This document shows positions 13,583 to 25,675 of a stretch of DNA of 64,000 nt, one piece after another. Source of the stretch: Hybos culiciformis. Taxonomy: Eukaryota > Arthropoda > Insecta > Diptera > Hybotidae. The stretch is taken from positions 146,169,308 through 146,233,307 of the forward strand of contig OZ023273.1 of assembly GCA_964007475.1 (NCBI GenBank). The letters are read 5' to 3'. Under the pieces are notes generated by a model. That model was not told where the DNA came from. It did not search any database and worked only from the letters and a program-made list of their open reading frames with translations. A program made the position numbers and the translations under genes. Position 1 is the first letter of the stretch. Every line of letters starts with the position of its first letter.

Positions 13583-14624
13583 CTATATTAAAGAAATAAA
13601 AATTAAAGTAAAATAAGAATTAAAAATAAAATTCAGTTAATATTTTCTAAATTACACTATTACAAATAAATCTAGAAAAACGTCTAATTAAAAAATTACA
13701 ATAATTATGTTAGTTTTAAAGTTTTATCTGAAAATAATTCTAAAATACATAATAAAATATAAACAATTTGGATAAAATATTATACTAAAGGTTTGATCGT
13801 TGCCATACATTTAGATCCAACAAAACAGGTGTGCGCATAAACATATATTTTGGTAACCGAAGACATTTTCAAAATCGTATGTGTACATATATTCAAAGTG
13901 AAATTGGATTTTAGAAATATTTTTATAACAGCAACAAGAATAGATAATTATTTAAAATGTTTATGTAAGGCTTTAGATATTATAATGATCTGTGATTTAG
14001 GATCTTCTTGCATCAAGGATTTGAGAAAGGAAAAAAAATAAATACTTCACGTTCATCGATATATAGAGCTTACAGATAGGTAGTAAAATAAAAATAACTT
14101 AGAAAGGCACACTGAAGTATCATATCAACAGTTCAACAGCTTATTTGAATATAGATATAGATAGTGAATTTACGACCAATAGTCTTTTGATTTAGAATAA
14201 AATCGTAAAAAATTTATTTCTTCTTGTTTTTTTAAATTTTGATTATGATATTCATCTTAATTATTCAAAATTCTTGTGTGAGCCAATAAAATTAAAGCTT
14301 TAATGAATCTGCTTGAATTTTAATAAAAAATAAGAAAATCGAAAAGCGAAATTAAAAAAAAAAAAACAAAATAAAATATGGAAACAAAATATGTAAATGT
14401 TATATCTAAATTTAAATTTTTCTAATTGAATAAAAAAACTATAAAAAATTCGCTGAAACAATAAATTTCAAAAGACTTAAGACATAAACTTTACCTAATG
14501 AATGATTTGAATGTGATATAAAAATTGAAATTAGGTGCAGTAGTGTGTAGTGAAAAATTATTTAAAAAACAAATATAGAACTCAAAATCACAGTCCAAAC
14601 AAAAAGGCACACAAATTAACTTAC

Positions 14625-14684
14625 AGCTGGTGGGCAACAAGGCGATCCGTTGATAGATACACAAACATGTAACATGGTATATGT
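14625..14684 (-). CDS. shot: Putative 60-nt in-frame cassette exon in CH1
   Basis: A 60-nt stretch lies between a good acceptor (ACCTTTGCAG, pyrimidine-rich upstream) and a perfect GTAAGT donor. It is a multiple of three, is phase compatible with its neighbours (0/0) and has no stop in that frame. It would encode TYTMLHVC then VSINGSPCCPPA, a 20-residue insert with three cysteines and a Pro-rich end. GC is 26/60 (43%), against roughly 20-25% in the surrounding intron. It lies 159 bases downstream of the micro-exon in transcript order. I do not recognise the peptide in any plakin I know. It could be a taxon-specific alternative exon or a chance splice-bounded segment. Confidence 0.5.
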
Positions 14685-14843
14685 CTGCAAAGGTGGTTTG
14701 GAAATATATTTTTAAATACAATTTTTCATCAAATCACAAAAAAAAATTTCAAATCATAAAAAAATTTCAATATCAAATAAATTTATGTTAATCAAAATTA
14801 AAAATAACAATTTTGGATAACATTAAAAATATATTGTTAGTAC

Positions 14844-14864
14844 CTTAGCTGCATATTTCCAGTG
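14844..14864 (-). CDS. shot: 21-nt optional micro-exon in CH1 (HWKYAAK)
   Basis: Seven codons reading HWKYAAK, between an acceptor ending ACATGCAG and the donor AAG|GTACTA, the same donor hexamer proposed for the first exon. It is phase 0 on both sides, so it can be included or skipped between KHLKK and TSRRVDD. Vertebrate plectin has an alternative exon 2-alpha encoding HWRAE at exactly this point of CH1, between the KHL and DLYEDLRDG segments; the His-Trp-basic start is shared. GC is 9/21, about double the surrounding intron. Inclusion would lengthen the segment between the first two CH1 helices and may tune actin binding; that effect is inferred from plectin. Confidence 0.75.
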
Positions 14865-17800
14865 CTGCATGTAATTTTTAATAAACAAAAATTAACATTA
14901 GCGTTTTATTTAACTTAATTAGCATGCTTAAGCTAAGCTTTTTACATGACAGGATAAGTTTTTTGATAAAATAAATAGGAACAAACATTTTCCTTGCAAT
15001 TAATTTGTTTAGAATAATTCTTTTTCCAAATTTCTTTTTCCAAATAATTATAGAGAAAACTAAAAATTCTAAAATCTATTCTTTCTAGCTATACTATGCT
15101 TAACATATGTTCCTACAAATAAATTTTTTTTATTCATTAATAATGATCCTTGGTTAAAACAAAATATATACTCAATATTATATTCTCTACTATTTAATCA
15201 AATTTATAGAAAATTTATCAATAATTTAGAGATGATTGTTATGATAAGTTTTAAACATAATTACTAACAACTAAATGATATGATTATAGTTCATTCGAAC
15301 AAACAAATTTTATGCGTGGCGCCGAAAAAATTTCCCGACTAGTTGACCTTGTGTTAAAACTTTTAATGCGAAATTTATTTTTTTTTATGTATATATTTTA
15401 TTATTAAAAAAATGTTAAAAAACATAATGAAAATAAATATAAAGCAGCATAACATCAAAATCAAAACATCACAACATATAGAAATTTTTTCAAATCAAAT
15501 TGAAAATGATAAATACACACAATGGCAGTCAGATAAATAGGGGGTGCCATAATGTCAATAGACATAAGATAAAATGACTTTATCTCACTTTATGCTTTAT
15601 GCCCCAATTGATTTGGATTTTGTAGTAAATAGATAAAAAAAAATTTGCTTTGACTTTAAGTCATTTCAGCTTAGACTGTTGGTCTTTTTATTAAAGTGAC
15701 ATGAAGCATCATTAATAATTACAAATTCCTACGAATTATAAGATTATTTTTTTGGTATTTTTTTTTTTTTAAAGTATCATTGCAAGTGATTATAAAACGA
15801 AGTAACTGACTTCTAATGTTTGTAACTGACCTCTAATTGGCAATTGCAATTTTTTTATATTAGTTTTGAACAAGGGAATAAGTAATAATTTAAGTTTTTG
15901 TTACAACGCATTTTCATGCCGAAAGAAATTATGTCAATGTTCTCTCAGTAAGTTTAACTCATTATAATGAAAAAAAAATAGGCAATATGTTATTTATTGA
16001 TCTCTATAGTACAATGACGGCATTGTTTTATTTGTTTTTTCTATTAAAAATAATTTTAAATAAAAATTTATACATTAGAATGCTTTAAAATAATTTTTAA
16101 AACAGTACATTGTCAAAAATTCTATAAGAATAATAACTATAATACTAAGAAGTGACTGTCATATATGTACTGTGTAAACAGATATATATTTTTAGTAACT
16201 TAAAAATAGAACATTAATATTTTTTCAGATATCTTTCTTTTAATTTTTGTGTGAAAAATAAACAATTCGGTATTTGTTTTAATATATGAAATAATTATGA
16301 CTTCTTTTTCAAAAACATGAGAGGCTCGTCATCGTGACAAATAGAAAAAAAATTTAATAGAATTATTTTTATCATATTTATTCAAATGAAAATAGAATCA
16401 AATCTGGATTTGCTCAATAATGGTACATAAATCTTAAACAACAATCGGCCGAATTTTTATATTTCAATTCCTTAAATATAAAAATCTATAGAAATAATGT
16501 AGAAACTGACTGAGTGACGACATGTTTCAGTTTAAATTGATATTTGTAATACGATAAAATGTCAAAAGTGTGATTTCATGCAAATAAATAAATATATATG
16601 ACTTAATATTTACGCATATTATGACTTAATATACGATAAAGCTATTAATAATAAAAACATTTTTTAGTTCAAAACATAAAACATAAAAGCTTTTAGTAGA
16701 TGGAATAATAATAAATTATAAAATAAAATCAATTTTGTTTTATTTTTAAAATTCATAAATATAGTTTGTTTTTACGTAGTCAGTATTAAATGAAAAATGA
16801 AACTCATAAGCCTAAGTTAAGTATAAATATAATTTATAAGTTATCTAATAACTTTTAAATAAATATGTCAAGATGATTCTTCAGTTATATCTTTCATCTT
16901 ATTATTGTTTTAATTCAATTATTATTTCTTTCATGCAGGATACATAAAAAATGACATTAAAAGACTAATTAAAATTTTACAAAATATGACATAATTTTCT
17001 TAATACAAAATATTTAATTTGATCTTGGATCAAAATTATGAATTTAGCATAAAGAAAAATATTTATGTATTATTATACATTACTTTCAAAAATGTTTATC
17101 CCCAGTACCCCAAATAAAAAAAAGTTACTTAATTTTTTTTTTCATGCAACTTATCATTACTTGTATTTCTTATTTTTATAAATTGCTTTTATAGTCAAAT
17201 AATAATAAAATCACCACATGATTCGACCTTTGTTGACAAACATTGCCACCTCAATTTATAAATCAACAAAACGTCCTTGATTTAAAAATGTTAAAAAAAA
17301 AAAAAATTAAATAAAAAATAAAACGATTCTGAGCCATTAACCTTTTCGCAACCCACCCACAAAAAAGACAATCAAATAAAATACATTTCAGAAAAAAAAA
17401 AAATTAATAAATAGAAGTTAAAAATAAAAAAAATAAAAAATAAATAAAAAATCTAATTACAAAAATTTAAAGACAAGCACAAAAGTAATTGACAAATTAG
17501 TGCCTGTCTTGCCTAAGACAAAAAAAAAACACTTGAAGTTTTTAATAAAAAAATAAAACTGAATTATGAATCGTGAATAATTTTTTTTTTTTTTGTAAAT
17601 ACAAATCGGTTTATCAAAATTGTCTGGACAGGTGATTATTAGACACTGTTGTACATTTAAATTTATATTCAAGAAATCATTTCAATTATAAATTAAAAAT
17701 ATTAATCTCTAAAAAAATTTCTATTTGTTTTCCCTGTTTAGAAAAGTGTGAAAAAAAAATAATTTATTCCAAGATAGAGTCAGTATTTCCCTGTTAATTA

Positions 17801-19565
17801 CATTTTAATCCATCACAATTTTAAGCACACGGAAATACAGGTGTTATGACAGTTTGAGAAAAAAAAAGCGTAAATTCTGAAATTGAAGTGATATAAAATG
17901 AAAATTCACACAAGAAATTGGTTCTTCTGAAAAGTTAACATTTACTTAAGTTAAACAAATATTAAGTTGATAAAACACGAACATGAAAATATTTTTTTTT
18001 TTGCATAATATTTAATAAAAGAAATTATTTAATAAAAACTATAGGGGAATCGTGACATAAAATATGTGTCTCGGTTTTCAGATTTTTTCCTTTGAAAGTA
18101 TTTAACTTTTTATTTAACCATTGAAAGATTTTAAGTGTTTAAGTATGAGATCATCTGACATTTAATTTTTTTTTTTTTACTTCCAATGTTATGTTTTTAT
18201 TTAAACCTTTTTTTTTTCATAATTTATGAGACATTAATTAATGAATGCGATAATATTTTGATTAAATATTTTTATTTTTTTTTTAAATAATATCTACATG
18301 TACTTAAAATGTTGACAAACAGACATAATTTTTATATTTGTTTAACTCATTATTATTTTCGAATAGGTATATAGAAAATAATAAAAAAAATGTTATAACA
18401 ATTATTTTTAAAAATTTCTATTCATTATTATGGGAAAAATTCCATGATAAATATTTGATTATAATAAAAAAAAAAAAAAAAATTAAATTTACATAATGTT
18501 TTTTTTTAAAGCATGCGGGATTAAATAATTTTTGCAAATTTGGCCGGAAATAATTTTAAGTTTGTTAAAAAAAAAAATATAAAAATGAATTACTGATTTA
18601 TTATTTAAAAATGAGTCAGTCAAATTAAATATGATTAAATTTTATTTTTTTTTTTAAGATTAAAAATACATTTTTTATTTTAAGATTATTATAAGATAAT
18701 TGCATATTAAAAATAAATCATATCGTCGTAGCTTATGATTAAAAATTTGTTACTAAATTTAAATAGACTTAGGATTATTAGCAAAATTCAGTTGTTTTAA
18801 TATCTTCTATTTTGTATTATTTTTTATTATCAATATATTTTTGGATATTAAATTGTCCAACACCTTAATTAAAAAAAAAAATCTATCGAGCTCGAAGAAT
18901 ATACAAAACTTTAGGAAGTAACAAAAACGAACTTAACTTCTTAAAAGTTTAAACTTTGATTGAACTAAAAATAAAACTTTTAGCACCAATTATCAAATAT
19001 TTATATTTGGAAAAAAACGAAGTGATGAATTGAAATATTAAATGTAGTTATTTTAATGTACATAAATTTAAATATTTAAATTTCTAAAAAAAAAACAAAT
19101 ATTTTTGGGATGGGCAAAAAATATATTGATTTGATGAGTATATTTGAAAATTCCAAAAACTTGTTTCTTATTGAACAAAAAAATCAATTGTTCTTCTTGT
19201 CTAACCTCGAATTCTTCGACTTATTACACCTTCAAAATTATAGGAATCACATGAGTTTTAGATTGTGATTTTTAATTGCGAACCTTAAATAACTGCATAT
19301 TTTCACAGTTTACAACTCTCTCTATGGCATCAAGCATAATCAACTGAAGTAGTAAAATCATTGCAAACCCTAACATTTCTAATTTATAGTATAATTATGC
19401 TAAGAAAAACAATGTTTGTTCAAATTCAATTTTTATCACATAAAAGATTAATGTTTAAAGAAAAAAAAAACATTACTGTTATTATTTTTTTATGCTAGTA
19501 AGTATATCAATATATATAGGTAAAAATATTAAATTAATAAATGATTTGCGAAAATTGTAAATTAC

Positions 19566-19627
19566 CTTTTTCAAGTGTTTGTTAACCCATTTTGTAAAAG
19601 TCTTCTTTTGTATGGCATCACGTTCGT
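19566..19627 (-). CDS. shot: Spectraplakin CH1 exon, start of the actin-binding domain
   Basis: 62-nt exon bounded by a long T-rich tract ending AACAG and by the donor AAG|GTAAT. With the G from the first exon it reads DERDAIQKKTFTKWVNKHLKK (shown here in two parts: DERDAIQKKTF and TKWVNKHLKK). It contains the first actinin-type actin-binding signature, QKKTFTKWVN, and the conserved DERD lead-in of plakin CH1 domains (MACF1, dystonin, plectin). It ends in phase 0, so exons that are multiples of three can be inserted after it without loss of frame. The flanking introns are about 6 kb (upstream) and about 4.7 kb to the micro-exon or 6 kb to the next constitutive exon. Confidence 0.95.
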
Positions 19628-20654
19628 CTGTTAAAAAAAAATTAAAAACAAATAAAAATTAGAAAATTTTGTATTTAATACATCTATTCAAATCTATTTA
19701 TTTATTGAGTTAAAAGGAAAAAAAAAATCTTGAATAAATATAAGTAGTTCATAAAATTTTATTTATCGAGTTTCGCTCTTAAGTCTTTTGATTTAATAGT
19801 AAATGGAATTAAGACAATTCTCTTCTATATTAACTGAACCATACTTAATACAATTTAAAAATTCTTTTTTATTGGCTTACAGCTTTAATAGAAAAAACAT
19901 TTTCGACAAAGTTTATCTTTATGACGATTCCAATCTTCGTGGTCGAGTGTAGAATATTATATCTTTATGATTAAAGATTTTGAGTTGTTGAGTAATAAAA
20001 ATGCATTTCAATTATTTCAATTATTAAATACCAATTTAGAAAAAAATAAGCGGAATCAATATTAGTAATCCTGGTCCGCTTTCAATTAATTCTATTCTTG
20101 TTCGTGCATTTCTTTCAGTGTTGTTTTGATTCAGGGCACTGATTAACTAAGAAATAAATAGCCAATTTATCCGTTCTTGAATCTTTTCAAAACACCATTG
20201 TTGTTGGATATAGCATACAAAATTATGTACAAAAAACTGAGTCAATTTTTAACTTGTGTAAAATTATTTTATTACTCGTAAAGCTGTATATACACTTCGT
20301 CGTGAACGTGAACATGAAAAAAATAAAACTGCAAAAAAACAGCATAAAATAATTAAAAACAAAAAAAAAAAATATCGTAAAACTTGGAGAATAAAAAATA
20401 ATTTTAAATTTAACTGTTAAAAAGAACAAAATAATTATTTTTTGGTGTTTTTTTTAAAGTCCCCGATGATTGAATCGAGTTCATCGTGAAATGAAATTCA
20501 CCACAGTGAACAGGAAGTGTAAACGCACAATGTGAACGTGAACATGAAAAATGGTGAATTTATTGTTCACAATGGCTGTTCACGTTCGATAACATTTATC
20601 AATCTGAAAACATTTTCACCGTGAACAAAAAAATTTTTTTTTTTAAATGAAAAA

Positions 20655-21464
20655 TCTGTATATATAAAATTCTCGTATTTTTCTCATGGTTCTTGTGTTA
20701 GTCCTCAAACTCCTCCGAAACGGCTAGACCGATTTTTATGAAATTTTGTGTGTGTATTCAGTAGGTCTGAAAATAGGATGTAAACTATTTTCTATGGTGA
20801 ATTGACATAACCGCGAAAAATTTTTGTCGTAACCGCGAAACTAGAATTTGTATCAGTTTCGCGGTTATAATAAAAATTTTTGTTATAACCGCGAAATGAT
20901 AAAAATTGATTTTTTGTGTTTCGTGGTTGGCTACATGACATAACCGTGAATGTCATAACCGCGAAATTTTTTTGTCATAACCGCGAAATAAAAAATAAGT
21001 GTCATAACCGCGAAAAATGTCTTATATATTTTTTTGTCATAACCGCGAAAAAATATGGAAAAAATTGAAAAAATTTCGTTTCGCGGTTATAACAAAAATT
21101 TTTGTTATAACCGCGAAACACAAAATTTCGATTTTTATCATTTCGCGGTTATAACAAATTTTTTTGTTATAACCGCGAAATGACAAAAATCGAATTTTTG
21201 TGTTTCGCGGTTATAACAAAAATTTTTGTTATAACCGCGAAACACAAAAATTCGATTTTTATCATTTCGCGGTTATAAGAAAAATTTTTGTTATAACCGC
21301 GAAAAACTTAACATTTTTTTTGTCATACAAATTCTAGTTTCGCGGTTATGGCAGATGAGAGGGACAGACAAGAGGGCAGACAGTAGGGGAAGACGGTAAG
21401 CACAGACAGGAGGGGCAGAAGGGAAGGGTAGAAGGGAGTGGTGGCGGACATCCGGGTCAGCTAA
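20655..21464 (+). mobile_element. Non-autonomous Helitron with palindromic minisatellite
   Basis: The 5' end starts TCTGTATATATAAAATTCTC just after an A, and the 3' end is CTAA just before a T, as expected for Helitron insertion between A and T (5'-TC ... CTRR-3'). The 5' region with CAAACTCCTCCGAAACGG and GACCGATTTTTATGAAATTT is a familiar opening of insect Helitrons. A small CGGA-CA-TCCG hairpin (21445-21454) lies 10 bp before the 3' end. The middle is a CpG-rich array of ATAACCGCGAAA motifs in both orientations; the last 110 bp are purine-rich (GGGACAGACAAGAGG type). No Rep/helicase is encoded. It is inserted inside the MITE and so is the younger of the two. Confidence 0.8.
20857..21304. 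repeat. Array of 40-bp palindromes (TTTCGCGGTTATAAC... / ...GTTATAACCGCGAAA)
   Basis: Five perfect or near-perfect 40-bp palindromes lie at 20857-20896, 21079-21118, 21141-21180, 21203-21242 and 21265-21304. Each has TTTCGCGGTTATAAC mirrored by GTTATAACCGCGAAA around an A/T centre. The last four have a 62-bp period, and the roughly 22-bp spacers alternate with their own reverse complements (CACAAAATTTCGATTTTTAT against its inverse). Half-units (ATAACCGCGAAA) also occur at 20809-21051. The array could form strong hairpins in single-stranded DNA or RNA. Confidence 0.9.
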
Positions 21465-24400
21465 TTTTCTTAGAAAATCAAATAAGCAAATTAAAAAAAT
21501 TAATAAAAATTAGGTATTCGATAAAATAAAAATAAATGAATTGAATTTAAAAATGTCACATTTCAAAAAATATTCAGTAATATTTTCATTTTCATGTTCA
21601 CGTTCCTGTTCACTACATCTGTAAATACGACTGCGAACGTGAATTTCAATTTCAACACACAAAAAATTCACCCAGTTATTCACCGTGGAAAAATTAACAA
21701 TTTCACGTTCACGTTCACGACGAAGTGTATCTACAGCTTAATAGCGTAAATAATGTGATAATTTTATTTTTTTATTTTATTATTACACTCCAAGAAAAAT
21801 CCATAAATTAAATATTGAAAGACCGGCTTGCTTCTCTGCACTAATTTAATTACTCCCTTAGGGGTAAAATCAGAATTAATTTGCAACCAAAAAAAAAAAC
21901 AAAATAAAACCTATGTAAATATGAATTATAATTATATTTAATTGTAAAAAATTTGATTACTGAGTTCTGATTAAAATATTGACTATTAAACTAATAAATC
22001 AATATTATTTTGTACATTTGTGTTGAAAGAATTTTAAATAAAATAAATAAGAACTTACTAACAGAAGTATAATTTTAATAACATAGAAAATTAATCGATT
22101 AATTAACTAGATTGAATAAATAAATAAAAAAAAACTCTTTGGAACGGCAGAAAATAATTTTTTAATTACTTAAATAATTAAGTATATACTTGAATTATTA
22201 TTGTTTCAGGGTTTTTGTTTATCACAAAAATAAAAACTTTATGTGTTATTTTTGTACAAATCTCTGCTTTAAAAATCATTTAAAATATAATTATCGCAAA
22301 TTAAAAATTCTATTAGCTTTAAAAAATCAACTACCTAAATGTAAAATGATTAAAGATATGAGTTACTAATAAACGAAAATTCTCTTTTATAGATCATCGT
22401 ATCAGGCTTATTTGTTCGTTGACTATGTAATTCTATATTTTGCGACTACTCTTTGTGATAAATTATACACGTTTTATTTTATTATCGACTACTTTTTTCT
22501 TTAATCTTTAGATATTCAAAATTACGATAATTAATGTCATTAAAAGTTCAAATTTTCTTTATCGTGACTGATTTTTAAATCAGATCCTGTTCGTCATGTT
22601 GTGACGTTATTTAAATCGTCATCAAATTTACAAATATTATTTATTTTAATAATATAATAATCATTCTATCCATTTAAGTGAATAATTCATAATCGTTCAT
22701 CAATCTAAATTTGTAATAAATTTATATATAACATGTTAAATAAAAAAAAACGTAATGCTTGAATTAAACTAGTAATGTAAACAAATAAAATTAAATATTA
22801 AGATATATTTCAACTCACTTCGGTCGTTATAAAATTTAATACGAATTACTTATGACCTTGCATTTAAAGAGTTTATTATAAATTAACATGATTTATTGAA
22901 ATTTTAATTAAGAACATGATATATTTTTATTAAAATTGTTTCTAACAAAACTAAAAAAAAATATATTATATATTTTTTTTTTACACTTCCAAGTGAATAG
23001 ATAACTGGAGAACTGAAAATAAAATTGCATTTTGTTTTGAGTTACAAAGTAATGGTTGTTGTGGTTATAGGGTTATATATATTTTATTTTATTTATTCGG
23101 GTAAATGAATCAATTTTCATTCATAAGAGAAGAAGAAAATCATTAAATTCCAAAGAGGAATTGTTTGGCAATCTGTTATCTTTAAAAATATTGTTGGTCT
23201 CTAGGAATGAATCGCACATCAAAAATTTGAACGATTACGAATTCGGAACGTTCTCAATTTAAGACGATTTAAAAAGAATACGTCAAATTAAAAAATTTTA
23301 TATATACACATATTTTAAAATTGAATTAATAAATTGATGAATTACTAATCCACTTTACCTGTACATTTGTTTTAACTAAGTACTTATTTATTAAAAAATA
23401 ATCTAATTTTTACTATAAATTTTGTTAAATTTAGTTTCAAACGAAACCGCAAATCTTTAATTGGCTTATGTTATAATAAAACATAAATATTTAAATCTTA
23501 TCAAATACAGGGTGTTTTTTAAAAAAAACTGTATGATTCAACTTGTTTTTAAATCAAATTTTGAATTAAAAAAGATTATATTAGTATTATAATCCAGAAA
23601 ACAAATCGAATATCGATTACGCTTCGTGATTCAAACACGATTTGCTTATAATTCAAAGTTGACCGCATATAAATATCAATATGAACCTGAATCATACTAG
23701 TTATGGGAAAATTAAATCCAAGTATTTTATAATTTTATGACGTCTAGTTGTATACGTTCAATTTTTAGACTTTTGGACTCGATTAATAATGAAATATATA
23801 TATTGTGTACATTATTTTTTACAGAACACACCTTGTGTGCTCTCATCTATAATTATTCTTTATGATATCTTAAGTATGTGGTTTTATAAAATATAATAAT
23901 TATTTTTTTTTAAACTATTTTGTTAAAATAAAATTAAATTAAATTTCTGATATCATTGCATTAATGTACCAATTTTCGTTATAGATCAAATGAAAAATCT
24001 GTTAATTGGAATTTTATTTAAACCGCTAATAAAATGCCAATTTAAATTGTACAAATTTAAAAAAAAATCAATTATTTAAATATTTACATTTAAAGTTAAT
24101 GTTTTTTTTAATAAATCATTATAAATTTTATAGAATTTTATAGAATATAGAAAAATTTAAACATGATTTCTGTTTAATACAGTATTTTCTTGTAATTGTA
24201 AATTTGAACAGAAGTATAATGTTAATGTAACGCAATACAATTTTACTTTCCATGTTGAGGTACTCTGTTTGGAATAGAAATAAATGATTCCATTAAAGAA
24301 ATGTTAGAAGAACTTATTTTATTGCTTAAAAAACAATATTGATGTTAAGATTTATTATAGATGAGCTTTAAGCCGTATTTCAACTTGAAATTCATATTTT

Positions 24401-24856
24401 CGTCATTGGGGATTAATTATGAATTCGTTGACATCATAATTGTTACAATGTCTATTTCATTTTTCACTATTAAATATTTATCTATGTACTTAACTAAGTT
24501 TAACGTTATGTTGCCTTAGGTTAAGTTGATATTTATTGTTTTTTATAATTATATATTGTAAATATAATAATTTATTATTATTTTTCTAATAACTAAGTAC
24601 ATATTTAAACAAAATATAAAAAATTAAAAACACAAATAAATTAGTATACATATATTTTTTTTTAAATTAAAAAAATCATAAATGTAAGTATGTAAGTCGG
24701 ATGCAAAAACATATTTTCAATAATCACATAAAATTTTTTTACAAACGGAGGATAAGATTTGGAATGAAGAAGCTGTTTTGTTTATTTTTCAAAATTATAA
24801 CTTTTTCACCTGGCATCATAATCAAATTTACAATATTATGTGTTTTTGTATTTCAG

Positions 24857-24930
24857 CAGCGGCGATGACGGATATACCAGAAAATATTAAAACGTTTTCC
24901 TTTTATGCAAGCAAACCCAGATGGGTTTAA
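24857..24930 (+). other. Plus-strand exon-like segment ending in a stop (unidentified)
   Basis: A strong acceptor (TGTGTTTTTGTATTTCAG) is followed by a 74-bp, relatively GC-rich stretch. In one frame (A-A-) it reads MTDIPENIKTFSFYASKPRWV then TAA (ATG at 24865, stop 24928-24930). The 21-residue peptide is not one I recognise. The last bases (AAACCC-AGAT-GGGTTT) form a 6-bp hairpin. It could be the last coding exon of a gene nested antisense in the spectraplakin intron, part of a non-coding RNA, or chance. No upstream coding exon on the plus strand was found nearby. Confidence 0.25.
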
Positions 24931-25207
24931 CAGTCCTGTATAATATTGTATTTCATACCGATATTAATGTAGTTAAATATTTTTTAATCTCAATAGTTCG
25001 CTACAAGACTGATTTCCGTATTTATATATTTATGATGAGAATAACAAATAAAATTGTTTATTTTTCTCAACGAATTATAATAAAAATTATATTTACTTTT
25101 CTATTTTTTCGAATATTTACTATTTTCCTCATTTGATTGATAAAAAAAACATAGAACAAAAATTGAATAGAAACGAATTAAATTTTTAATGTTTTTTTAT
25201 TAAACAG

Positions 25208-25246
25208 GGTGCACAATACAGATTAAGGCAGATGCAATAACATTAA
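25208..25246 (+). other. Plus-strand 39-nt segment between good splice sites
   Basis: Lies between TTTTTATTAAACAG and the donor GTAAGTATT. The segment starts GGTGCACAATACAG and is richer in GC than its flanks. It is on the strand opposite to the spectraplakin gene, 430 bp from its first coding exon. It may be an exon of an antisense non-coding transcript, perhaps with 24857-24930, or a chance arrangement. Confidence 0.2.
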
Positions 25247-25675
25247 GTAAGTATTAAAAAAAATTAAAACCGTAAAAATGTTGGGTATGTTTATACACAA
25301 ACCAAGTATGTTTAATGTTTAATGTTTCTCATATTAAAACATTCGATGCGTTTGAGTACTATTTGCAGGAAAACCGATAATCCATCTTAATTAAAAACAT
25401 TCATCAAAGCCGATTCTTTAGAGAGAAACATTTATCATTGACATTTCGTTTAATACAATTCTATTTTACACATGTCTATATATATTATTTAATGTAGTGT
25501 TGTTATGTTATATTTACATTTGGATTGGGAATTGAAACAATTAATTAAAAACAGCTTCATATAGCGGGGAATAAAACACAGCCCAGCTTAATAAATTAGA
25601 ATTAATGTTTTTGCCATTTAACACAAATAAAAATCCACACAGTTTATTTGCACAAAATACGACTTACATACTTAC

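Larger units (their letters stand above)
13583..19565 (-). other. Intron(s) within CH1 carrying the two optional exons
   Basis: About 6 kb of AT-rich intron between the KHLKK and TSRRVDD exons, interrupted by the 21-nt and 60-nt candidate exons near 14625-14864. Outside those I see only A/T homopolymers and scattered short ORFs without family features. A small GGCGCC-containing islet sits near 15316-15345. No transposon ends, RNA genes or further exons could be supported. Confidence 0.75.
20282..21738. mobile_element. PIF/Harbinger-like MITE, split by a Helitron
   Basis: Terminal inverted repeats of 38 bp (20282-20319 and 21701-21738) match at 36 of 38 positions and begin AGCTGTA(T/G)ATACACTTCG. 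They are flanked by TAA on both sides (20279-20281 and 21739-21741), the 3-bp target duplication typical of PIF/Harbinger elements. GAACGTGAAC/GTTCAC motifs recur through both arms. No transposase is encoded, so it is non-autonomous. Without the Helitron the element is about 647 bp (arms 20282-20654 and 21465-21738). The superfamily call rests on the target duplication and could be wrong; the element itself is clear. Confidence 0.8.
19628..25675 (-). other. First long coding-region intron, with nested transposons
   Basis: About 6 kb intron between the first coding exon and the start of CH1. It contains the MITE/Helitron pair (20282-21738). The stretches 19628-20281 and 21739-24850 show only AT-rich simple sequence, with no supported gene. 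Two splice-bounded plus-strand segments near 24857 and 25208 are listed separately. Confidence 0.75.

Noticed and set aside
13850..14041. 63-codon plus-strand ORF in the CH1 intron
   Set aside because: No domain, no splice sites matching a gene, and composition like the background.
14491..14721. 76-codon minus-strand ORF overlapping the 60-nt cassette
   Set aside because: It reads the segment in a different frame and runs into intron. Only the splice-bounded phase-0 reading fits the gene.
23510..23840. CAGGGTGTTTTT and a distant ACACCTTGTGTG as possible transposon ends
   Set aside because: The two ends do not match as inverted repeats and no target duplication is seen.
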